Shown in pieces: positions 34,401 through 41,833 of a stretch of 64,000 nt of DNA (position 1 is its first letter; the number at the start of each line of letters is the position of its first letter). Location of the stretch: positions 4,936,501 to 5,000,500 of the forward strand of contig WPIO01000017.1 in assembly GCA_009760855.2 (NCBI GenBank), in the 5' to 3' direction. The notes under the pieces are model-generated. The model saw nothing but the letters and a program-made list of their open reading frames with translations. It searched no databases and was not told the origin of the DNA. The stretch comes from Cristatella mucedo (taxonomy: Eukaryota > Bryozoa > Phylactolaemata > Cristatellidae). Both the position numbers and the translations under genes were made by a program.

Positions 34401-35832
34401 CACCATTCAATTGCATTTCCGTTTGCAGCAAATGTAAAGCACCTAGAGAGAGATTGAGTTCTCTGAGGGCGCTTTATCAAGTGCATTATTATTATTATTA
34501 TTTTTATTATTATTATAGGAGAGCAGTTAAGGTAGAGAGTTGCATAGAAGTAGCAGCTCAAGACTGCCGAAAAGGATGAGCCATCGTCGGCAGTAGGAGA
34601 GTAGTTGTCGTTGCGTAAGAATTGTGGAAGCAAGTTCCACAGTCTAGGACCTGCAGAGCTAAAGCTTCTGTAGCCAACGGTCTTCAAGCGGAGGAATGGG
34701 ACAGCTAATTTATTGTTCACACAGGACCTGAGGGCACGAAGAGGAGAGTTGAAGACCGTGAGTGTGAAACCGGTTCTGCTCACCATTAGTGAAAAAGACT
34801 GGCCCAGCTGAACTCTTGAGTGGTGGCCACCGGGCCTTCAGCCTCTACTGGCATATACCAGAGCCACAATGCTGTTGGGCTCCACTGGCCTGTATTACTT
34901 TCACCGGCTTTCGAGTTCCAGATGTTTGCCTCACCTGCTGGCCACCTTCGCCCGGGACCCTGCTGTCCATGGACCGTGGACTCACCCGGGTGGGGCCAGG
35001 CTGCCGTGATACTGAGGTGTCGGCCGGGATCGACTCGTCGTCCCAAAGAGGAGACACTCTTGTAGCTGTCCTTAAACTGCAGTGCACCAAGCCTGCCAGA
35101 TGCCCCAGCCAAAGGTCGATCGCCCTCATTCTGACCCCAGCCGGCCATTGTGGCAGTGCTACTCTGCAGCAGCAATTATCGGGTGCTGATCTGGTTCCAC
35201 TGATGTTGCTCCGGTGGCAGGAGACACCTGCTGCTGCCAGTCAGTGTGCTGCTACTCATTGGCCCCCTCATATCACCTGCTCACACTTGTCTCTCTCTCT
35301 TACCCTGCTTGATAAGCAGGCACGGCTGCAAACCGTTTGAGAAACCGTTTGCTGTGTTCCTGTTGCCGGCCTCTCACAGAAACCACCGGACTGCAGAAGG
35401 GGGGGGGCAGCTGGTGAGTGGGCAGAAGAAGCAGTGCTGAAGCATGAAGTTGTGCTACTTGAGTCGCTGCCTCCGACTGCTTCTCGCCGTCTGTCAGCGT
35501 GCGTCTTAGCTTCTTCCTGGCTTGCTGCTTGCCACGTACTCTTTTTCTGCCGTTGTCAGGGAGCGCCTATAATGATTATTGGGCACCACATTCTCTACGG
35601 TAAGGTGTCGGAACTAGAGAAACCATTTGCTGTAATTCGTAAAGCTGCTGCTCGGCGCTGGCTTTCGGGCAGTGAAGAGCTTGCTGCTGCAGCACCTTCC
35701 ACCAGCAGCAGCGATAAGGACCCGAGTTTGGCGGCACCTGTCTGCTACGATGTTCAAGCAATTGTGAAGAAAAAGATAATATTCAAAACAAGACCTAAGC
35801 CCATAATAGCCAACGTCCCAAAGAAGCTATGA
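22476..35832 (+). CDS. CHTF8: CHTF8 (CTF8), Ctf18-RFC clamp loader subunit; complete in 3 exons
   Basis: CTF8 joins DCC1 and CTF18 in the alternative RFC complex that loads PCNA and supports sister-chromatid cohesion. Exons are 22476-22495, 25633-25765 and 35560-35832: 426 coding bases including the stop, 141 aa (human about 121 aa). The protein starts MQLVIQN and then has a Gly/Ala/Ser/Thr-rich insert. Next come APEWIIIELQGDLESR, GAPIMIIGHHILYGKV, LEKPFAV and the C-terminal IIFKTRPKPIIANVPKKL. These are the CTF8 signature segments (family 'EWVLMELQGEIE', 'GHHILYGK', 'LEKPFAV', 'KTRPKPII'). Extra length also lies between LEKPFAV and IIFKTRPKP, an Ala/Ser-rich loop. Phases (2, 0) agree at both junctions. 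Introns are about 3.1 and 9.8 kb, filled with LINEs, SINEs and a Tc1 relic. Divergent from UTP4. Confidence 0.93.
23588..24247 (+). mobile_element. L2-like LINE family 1, well-preserved 3' part
   Basis: Longest intact C-terminal frame of the family (about 134 codons): [47 protein letters not shown], then a stop. Tail GTAAAGCGCCTAGAAAGAGA with GAGGGCGCTTTATCAAG and (ATT)n. CHTF8 intron 1. Confidence 0.9.
24285..25460 (-). mobile_element. L2-like LINE family 1, fragment, tail to tail with previous copy
   Basis: Minus strand: the 3' tail begins at 24285 (AAACTTAATCTATATCCAGG on plus). Encodes IPCTKLKSFSNRALSSYA and, further 5', HPITTIDIGDLKLECTSTV. The two 3' ends face each other about 40 bases apart. 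CHTF8 intron 1. Confidence 0.75.
25633..25765 (+). CDS. CHTF8: CHTF8 exon 2
   Basis: 133-base exon encoding PGSAAGTGSTAPEW, IIIELQGDLESRSQESFAGK and IGSLMFTKE. Acceptor CCTGCAG, donor GTATGA; ends in phase 0. The ELQG(D/E)(L/I)E segment is diagnostic. Confidence 0.93.
25978..26325 (+). mobile_element. L2-like LINE family 2, 3' fragment
   Basis: CTTAAAGACCGTTGACGAC to the GTGGCTTTGTGGAGTTACAG terminus is the same element as at 59600-60345. CHTF8 intron 2. Confidence 0.8.
26427..26580 (-). mobile_element. tRNA-derived SINE
   Basis: On plus reads AATTCATTAGCGC...GAGAACTGAATCTCTATTC (tail), GCTTGAGCCCACGACCTCTG (box B reversed) and CACCTTAACCGCTAGCCC (box A reversed). Full head-to-tail copy. 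CHTF8 intron 2. Confidence 0.82.
26995..28150 (-). mobile_element. L2-like LINE family 1 with intact YADD box
   Basis: Minus strand: the 3' tail is at 27001-27055. Further 5', near 27645-27697, lies FQFYADDTQLYLCFDP with the canonical catalytic YADD, plus LERLSSRLRITGTALQWFRS. Frames are broken elsewhere. CHTF8 intron 2. Confidence 0.85.
28180..29235 (+). mobile_element. Tc1-like transposon relic B
   Basis: Same family as the relic at 17385-18460: GRGIMVWDCLF, LFKQGCEYK and HLNPMECL-DEVD in decayed frames, with matching flanking sequence (GGCTCGTATCACATCTAGAG; CTTTTTGGGTCCGATGGCCG). CHTF8 intron 2. Confidence 0.8.
29530..29770 (+). repeat. Degenerate interspersed 'AAACGTCTGCTGCC' repeat
   Basis: Variants of AAACGTCTGCTGCCAAAACG recur, for example around 29628, 29645, 29710 and 29748, giving a low-order tandem-like block. 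Confidence 0.45.
29850..30003 (+). mobile_element. tRNA-derived SINE
   Basis: CCCAGTGGTTAAGGTGCTCG (box A), GGTCGATGATTCGAGCC (box B), CATATGTGAAGCACCTGAAT (tail) and AAATGAATTATA end. CHTF8 intron 2. Confidence 0.85.
30428..30680 (-). mobile_element. L2-like LINE family 2, 3' fragment
   Basis: Reverse complement of the family 2 terminus: AACTCCATAAAGCCACAAAG, GCAGCTTTCGGTACACATTC, AGTAGCAGCTCAGGACGGC. CHTF8 intron 2. Confidence 0.8.
30681..31769. other. CHTF8 intron 2, unassigned part
   Basis: Moderately GC-rich sequence with no recognised gene or repeat. Confidence 0.4.
31770..32637 (+). mobile_element. L2-like LINE family 1, 3' part with tail
   Basis: Decayed frames with CTACTTCTGTAATTC-type 'LDFCNSLL' region, LQLV-NS-ARLVC, DLHWLPIKQ region, then AAATTGCCTAGAAGGAGA and (ATT)n. 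CHTF8 intron 2. Confidence 0.82.
32640..34057. other. CHTF8 intron 2, unassigned part
   Basis: Includes a pyrimidine-rich stretch near 33650-33690. A weak minus-strand SINE-like box B (GGTCGTGGGTTCAATC, 33070-33090) is the only hint of a repeat. Confidence 0.4.
34058..34790 (-). mobile_element. L2-like LINE family 2, interrupted by a family 1 insertion
   Basis: The two parts, 34058-34217 and 34523-34790, are collinear with the family 2 copy at 59600-60345. Minus strand encodes [20 protein letters not shown] and [18 protein letters not shown]. The intervening 299 bases are a family 1 element. Confidence 0.85.
34218..34516 (+). mobile_element. L2-like LINE family 1, nested 5'-truncated insertion
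   Basis: Starts at CAGCATTCAGTGGGCCC and ends with GTAAAGCACCTAGAGAGAGA, GAGGGCGCTTTATC and (ATT)n. Flanked by AGGAGA at 34212-34217 and 34517-34522, consistent with a 6-base target duplication inside the family 2 copy. Holds three tandem copies of a 15-base unit (34265-34309). Confidence 0.88.
34791..35559. other. CHTF8 intron 2, GC-rich unassigned block
   Basis: GC-rich stretch open in frames on both strands (plus 34789-35340; minus 34786-35175) without recognisable protein similarity. Could be an unrecognised element or simply low stop density. Confidence 0.35.
35560..35832 (+). CDS. CHTF8: CHTF8 exon 3 with stop codon
   Basis: 273 bases, phase 0 to the TGA at 35830-35832. Encodes GAPIMIIGHHILYGKVSEL, EKPFAV and the terminal KTRPKPIIANVPKKL. 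Acceptor GTTGTCAG. The C-terminal half matches CTF8 almost residue for residue. Confidence 0.95.
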   Translation, partial: GAPIMIIGHHILYGKVSELEKPFAVIRKAAARRWLSGSEELAAAAPSTSSSDKDPSLAAPVCYDVQAIVKKKIIFKTRPKPIIANVPKKL

Positions 35833-37374
35833 GGCTGCTTGCCAGTCTGCTTTTGCCACTTGGCGGCATGCTGCAGTCAGTGCCTGGAGATGAGTTTATT
35901 TCATGCCCCTTGTTCGGCAGGTTGCGCATCGGTGTGGCTCGTGACTGTGCTCAGAAGTGTAAGAACTGACCGAATCCTGCTATTTCAAGGTGTGCCGACA
36001 AGGTCGTCAAAGCTTGGGCGTGCACGAAATTATACATCTCGGCACGCATGCTATACCTGAACTGTCTGCAGCCCAGTGTGATTGTTTTTATTAAAAGTCA
36101 ATAGTCAATCAAAAGTCAATCACAATCTGGGCACCATCGCAGAAGGCCACGAAGCAGAACTGCTGTGCACGTGCCACCTTCAGTGGTAGGCAATGTCTCT
36201 CACAAAGCCGCGTGTCTGCTGCCACACATCCGAGTTCGACTGCATCGAGGTCGACTGACCGATCGATGACGGCAACCTGCTCCCGGAAGAGCCGGGCGTC
36301 CGGTGCTCAAGTAGTGCGAGGACATGTAGCTTGAATAAACGAACGAGAGAAATTGTGGTACAGAGGTGCACACGAGGATTTTTCAGTGATTTGTATGACT
36401 GTATTGAACAATGTGCATTATAAATGTATATACTGTATAATACATGGCCGGAACAGAAAAATCGTATTATACAGAACAACAACCAGGGTTCGTGCATAAT
36501 TACTTGCACAACTCTTGCCGTGTGTGGGTTGTTGCTTTATGGACTTATCCTGGTGCCCAAGCATGCATGGTATCACAGTCGACTACAACATTATTAAGAT
36601 ACAATTGCATTCTTCTTTGGATGATCAATGATAGGCTAAGGAAAGGCTGGTGAAAGTTTCGAGGGCTCGTTCGTGGCTTCTCCATTCTGGCTCACGGATC
36701 AGTCGTATTTATCATTTTTTAACAACAAGTCTATCAAATGTTCTGCTTCTGTCAGTGCAACCGGTTCAAAGAGGGGGCAACCTCGGTCCAGCATATGAGC
36801 AGCCTGTTCAAATATAAAGCATTCAAGAGAAATTTACATCGATACTTATGAAACTTTAGATAAATATTTTTCTGGCAGACTGCTTATTGTTAATATTTTG
36901 CATTTGAATAGAGAAGTAAAGGGGTGCGATTTCAATGGTCTCATTTAATCCTTCAGCCACCGACTAACAAGTAGGCTCAATATGTGGCAACAGAATTTGT
37001 ATTTGTAATTTGTTTCCTCGTGGAGTTGTCACTTGAACACTACACTACTAGGAGACTTAGTGGTGCCATATCATGCAAAACACTGATCCTATTAGAATAT
37101 GCATATCACAACACATCCCACTTGGTGCTTTGCGGAGTTCACTAGAGCAAGAGAGTGTCTGCATTTACTATACTAGACGGAGATTGGCTGCCTATACTGC
37201 AATACATGTGTTGCACAGACAACCATAAAGAGACATAAATAAAGGTAATTCTAATGGCCCTATTTACTGGTGAGGAGCAGCATCACCACTGACCCTGTTG
37301 CCAAGCTGCATCATTTTAGATAACCCTTCGGGTTTCCTTCTTCCTCTATTGATTCGGTGGCACTTTGGACCATC
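35833..37374. other. CHTF8 3' UTR and intergenic DNA
   Basis: Contains the candidate poly(A) signals and a small AGTCAAT-type tandem near 36096-36120. No further gene recognised. Confidence 0.45.
36090..36339 (+). terminator. Candidate CHTF8 polyadenylation signals
   Basis: An ATTAAA variant hexamer lies at 36090-36095 and a canonical AATAAA at 36334-36339, 258 and 502 bases after the CHTF8 stop codon. Either could end the mRNA. Cleavage cannot be decided from sequence alone. Confidence 0.35.
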
Positions 37375-37455
37375 TGGATCTAGCCAGCAGGATTCGAACC
37401 GGTGACCTCTGGATCGAGAATTCGCAGCACCAACCACGTAGTCAACCGGTATGTC
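37375..37455 (-). mobile_element. Second tRNA-like SINE head
   Basis: On the minus strand GGTTGACTACGTGGTTGG (box A-like) precedes ACCGGTTCGAATCCTGC (box B). The stems do not pair as in a functional tRNA, so a SINE head of a different type is likelier. Confidence 0.55.
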
Positions 37456-38104
37456 CCCTTCTATACTTGAGATCTTGATTAGCCGGTAACTCTAGCTGAT
37501 GCTTATCATAAAAATAGAATGCTGACCGAATAAAATAATCGAACTGCATATCCTTCTGACTTGTTGAATTTGATTGCTAGTGCTCCGAACCCATGTAGTC
37601 AGTTGCTAGAGCCAGGGGGGCATTTGCCACCCCCCCTCTCCCCACACAGCAGGCAGCACCTGGGCTGCCTCCTACTGGGTCCCCCTTTTGTCACCAACGA
37701 TGAAATCATGTCTTAACTCCACTTGATTAACAACTGCCGAGTTAATGTCGAATAAACCTTATGATTTTGCTCTAAGTTTTTGTTAATTGAGGATCTAGCC
37801 CTGCCTACATGAAAGTTTTTCGGATCTTGCCCCTGTACATTAAAATTTTGCAGGCCATGCCCCTAAATAAAAATCCCGGCTCTACCAAAATCCTAATCCT
37901 TATAGCAACACCGGATCTTGACGTCACTGTGAAAGGTGGAAGATCGCCACTTGACAATCTTACCCAATGCAAAGCTAATGTCATTACCTCTGCACACGTC
38001 GTCGATTCTAAGGCTGGTATGTACACTCATGTTTACCGGTATTTATACAAGCTGCCAATATGGTTGCTACAAGTCAAGTCATGTAATTTTTTTGGTTAAA
38101 ACTC

Positions 38105-38640
38105 AGTGAAACCTGGGACCCACAGTCTCTGGAAATGTTGCACAATAATATTTATTTAACCAGTCATAGTCGTATGCTCTGGGTCATTGCACTGCTCCTT
38201 AGTAGGATCTGGGTCCTCTGCAATCTTCAAGGACTGCCTGCACTTTGCTGTGGGTATCGGTGCTACCAGCTGCTGTGGCACAACCGCCTATGGCGTTAGA
38301 GGGGGTCAATAAGATCGCCTTCTGAGGTATGCAGATGGGACTGCTTCTCAATCGTCTATCTATGTCATCCCATAGATGCTCTCTGAGATGTAAATCCTGT
38401 GGCTGCCTTGGTCAGTCTATTACCTGTAGCATGGCAAAGGATTGTTTGACGTGCTTCACCTTCGACTGCTTTGGGTCTTAGATCTTCGTATATGTTTGCG
38501 GTCAAACTTAAGAGTATTGGGTGGGAGACTCTGAAGTTGCCATGGTAATGCCTACCACTAGCGTCTTTTGAGGACGCAATTTTTTTTAAATGCTACAGAT
38601 GTAAATATGCACACTCAGTAATGTAAGGAGAGGCAATGAA
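38105..38640 (-). mobile_element. Tc1-like transposon relic C
   Basis: Minus strand frame gives KHVKQSFAMLQVI and then PRQPQDLHLREHLWDDIDRR, the Tc1 'WPxQSPDLNPIEHLWDxIDRRLR' motif. Broken elsewhere. Intergenic. Confidence 0.75.
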
Positions 38641-39522
38641 TGCGCTGCATATTTATAGCATACCTTTCCAAATTCGACAAGAAGGAATTAAGTCTTACTT
38701 GCCTTATTGGCTGTGACCTGTCGGGTTGGCCCGTTAATGGCCGAAACAAGGCAGTCAAAACGCTCGCTGTAAAAATTTCTCCGGCTTCATCCGATTGGAG
38801 ATTGAGATGCTCTTCATCGTATGTTAAAATTGGCCTCGTTGGGATCTAGCAGAGCCATGCTCGATGTGATTGGTGTCACTTTGTCTACTATACAGAATAG
38901 ACAGAACATCATAGAAAGTATGCAGAGAAACATAGAATTAGGGGCCTCTTTGCTCTTGAACTTGACTGATCTATATATTAATTGTCACACAAATCCGATG
39001 CAGATCCACGGGACATTGAGGCACACGCAACTCGTAGCTACCCTTGCAAACGTCTTGAGTGACTGTGCCTCTACGGGTTGCAGCATGTTTGCTATTTCAC
39101 TACAAGAGTGTCCTGCCTCATGTGTCGTACTAATTCTAGTCCCGATAAACCTCTGTAATTTAAGGCAATGTTGAAAACACTTGGAAAGCTGGAAACAGTC
39201 AAGGTTAATGGGTTCCCTGTAAATCATGGCTTGAGCATATTCCCGTAACTGAGTTAAAGAATCTTTGCCGAGGTTTGGATCGCCATTTCTAGAGAGATTT
39301 GAAGGTATTGTGATTAATGAAATACCTTTTTTGTTTTGAAGTTTGCATTCGGGACACTTTAATTGATTGACCCTCCCCCACCCCTCTCTCGCCTTTGGGC
39401 TGTTGCATGGGCTTAGCGTGTAAAGGACTCATTATAGGCCATCTGAGTACTTCTGCAATTTTCTTGTTGCACAAAGTTGTCACCCAATGGTCATTGTGCT
39501 CAAGGAATTCCCACGTTCCGAG

Positions 39523-40119
39523 CCAGTTGCCACATTACTCCACTTCTCGCCGACCTGCACTGGCTACCGGTCTAGCAACGGATTGACTTTAAGGTTTTGT
39601 CGCTCACTTTTAGGTCACTTCATTCTTTGGCTCCAGCCTATCTCTCAGATATACTCCCCCATCAGGCCAAGCATCGTACCACTCGCTTTTCGGAATCCAA
39701 CAGTCTACAAATACCCCGTACAAACCTCAAATCCTTTGGAGGCCGTGCATTTAGTTCGTATGCTCCCAAAGCCTGGAACTCCCCCCCTCCGACTTGCGTC
39801 AGAACATCCCCTGACCTGACCACATTTAAAAAGAACTTAAAAGCACACCTATTTAGGACAGCATTTAGTGGGTCCCTGTGATTCGTCCTTGATGTGCTTA
39901 TGCCTGCTGACACTGTGCATGCTGCCACTAACCTCATTTGCATGCTGACCCTGTGCATGTCACCCCTAACTATGTTATATATTTTGTTTGTTTATCAAGC
40001 ATGATTTTACTCACCATTCAATTGCATTTCCCTTTGCAGCAAATGTAAAGCGCCTAGAGAGAGATTGAGTTCTCTGAGGGCGCTTTATCAAGTGCATTAT
40101 TATTATTATTATTATTATT
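39523..40119 (+). mobile_element. L2-like LINE family 1, 3' part with ATT tail
   Basis: Encodes LTFRSLHSLAPAYLSDILPH and APKAWNSPP, then the tail GTAAAGCGCCTAGAGAGAGA, GAGGGCGCTTTATCAAG and (ATT)n. Very close to the copy at 23588-24247. Intergenic. Confidence 0.9.
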
Positions 40120-40424
40120 ACCAATGCATGTAGTGGCTCCGGATTGAATACTTAACCACATAAAACTGGGGTTGCAAGATAATTGGTGCTAGACCTAGCT
40201 GTCGCAGGAGCAGTAATTAGAGGAGGACGAAGCAGTGCCAAGGAGTAGTAGAGCCAACGAAAACATCGTGGCAGCAGTCAAGGTCGCCCTTAACTGGAAT
40301 AAGCCCGTGTGCTTGATGTATAGTTCTACATTCGACAGCAAAATGAGGTCCTCACCTGACCGGGGCAAGGCATGGAGTAAGACTGGCCAATCATCACTTC
40401 AGACAAACATTTTTATTAGATCTA

Positions 40425-40552
40425 TGCTTGTTGAAATTGAGCATGCTACCACAAACCATTCGATCACGCTTTCTTTGTCACATTGTAAAGTGCCTAGAAA
40501 GAGATAAAGTTCTCTGAGGATGCTATACAAATAAATTATCATCATCACTATC
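40425..40552 (+). mobile_element. L2-like LINE family 1, 3' tail only
   Basis: GTAAAGTGCCTAGAAAGAGA, TTCTCTGAGGATGCTATAC and AAATAAATTATCATCATC. Heavily 5'-truncated. Confidence 0.7.
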
Positions 40553-40559
40553 TAGGCCA

Positions 40560-41640
40560 TACGTTATGGCAATCCGGTTCCTTATGATTATAACTCGTTA
40601 ATCGCTGATAAGCTCTTGGAAAAGTCACAAACAGGCTGCTTTAGCATGCTAAGGCTTCACTGGAGAGCCTTTACTAACATATCCCGGCTTTTTTCATGCT
40701 TTGAAAAATCATCACTGATGAAATATGTCTCAGGTCACACTCACGAGAATAAGTTACAACTGCTTCAGCATTATTTGGGAATCTCTGGGTTGAGTTCTGA
40801 AATTGTGAATTCCACATTAGTGCTGGCTGGTCATCGTTTGGAGGCGGCTAACTGCGGCTTACTTATCTGCCTGTATATTAACGGTGTGTGATACAAGTTA
40901 CTATATACAGTAAAGTCTTTAAGAACACTTCCTGGCTACAACACCACATTGCCCACGAAGCATTTATGTCCAGGTCAATGGTAAAATTCTTTTGACTGCT
41001 GACCTGGTTGCAATATGCTGGCTTAGGCTATGCGCAATTGCCATGTGCTAGTCTCGTGGCTGTATCGTTTTAACGATAAGGCATTGCGGGGTAGGGGAGG
41101 GGTAGAGAATGAGCCCTGAGCGGGTGAGAATAAGCTTATCTCCGCGTACCCACCACCTGCAGTGGACGCATGCACCGCTAGCCAGGCCGGATAAAATCAA
41201 GCTATTTGTTGTCCACTTAATACCGTGCGAAACGTACTGTCCAGCTCGTTTAGGATTGTTCCAGACGCCGCGACATCGCGCTAATTCCTGTCGTCAGGTC
41301 ATTCCCGAACCCCTCCCAGACGGAGGGAACTCCCCGCGCTCGCTCATCATTCGGGATTTCTCCCGATCTTTCAAAATCTCACCTTTAGATACCGTGGGCT
41401 AGTTCTCAGCCTTATACATAACATTCCCCGAGCTGATGAGCTCTCCGACGATATGCTGAACCTCAGTACTACGCGATTAAGCCGCCCAAGGGGCTCGAAG
41501 CAGGACGTTCAGCCATGTGGCATGTTCCGAACTTTACACATCCGGTGGGGGATACCGCCCCGCGTTTCCTTAAATAAAAATATCACGTGTCCTCGGCTGC
41601 ACACCAATCGTGCAGCTGTTTACCCGCCAGCTCTTCCTTC
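40560..41640. other. Intergenic DNA upstream of MED13
   Basis: Becomes GC-rich from about 41090. An open frame at 41109-41402 has no recognisable similarity. May hold distal promoter or 5' UTR sequence of MED13. Confidence 0.4.
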
Positions 41641-41764
41641 GCCATTTTTCTGGCCGCCATATTTCACGTACGGGTAACTCGTAGACGTGAGCGCAGCACA
41701 GCGGCGGTAGTTCTCGCCGCTGTCCCGTACTTGACAGGGCTCGGAAGGTTATCATGGAGAAACA
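41641..41764 (+). promoter_or_regulatory. MED13 proximal promoter / 5' UTR with YY1-like motifs
   Basis: Directly upstream of the MED13 start lie GCCATTTT at 41641 and GCCGCCATATT at 41653-41663. The second resembles the YY1 core (GCCGCCAT) often found near TSSs of housekeeping genes. No TATA box is evident and the region is CpG-containing. Function is inferred from motif and position only. Confidence 0.4.
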
Positions 41765-41768
41765 ATGA
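41754..41768 (+). other. Four-codon upstream ORF overlapping the MED13 start
   Basis: ATG GAG AAA CAA TGA (MEKQ-stop) begins 11 bases before the MED13 ATG. Its stop overlaps that ATG as ATGA. If the mRNA starts upstream of 41754, this uORF could affect initiation by leaky scanning or reinitiation. Confidence 0.5.
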
Positions 41769-41833
41769 CGTGTCAGACTTCGTCTGGAAATGGGTGCAGC
41801 TTAGAAGATTGCTACACCAATCTCTTTGCTTTG
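41765..41833 (+). CDS. MED13: MED13 exon 1 (start codon)
   Basis: 69 bases, 23 codons, [20 protein letters not shown] then FAL. Matches the human start 'NGASLEDCHCNLFCL'. Donor GTAAGC, phase 0. Confidence 0.93.

Noticed and set aside
41109-41402. Open frame upstream of MED13
   Set aside because: No recognisable domain, GC-rich context and no splice-phase link to MED13 exon 1.
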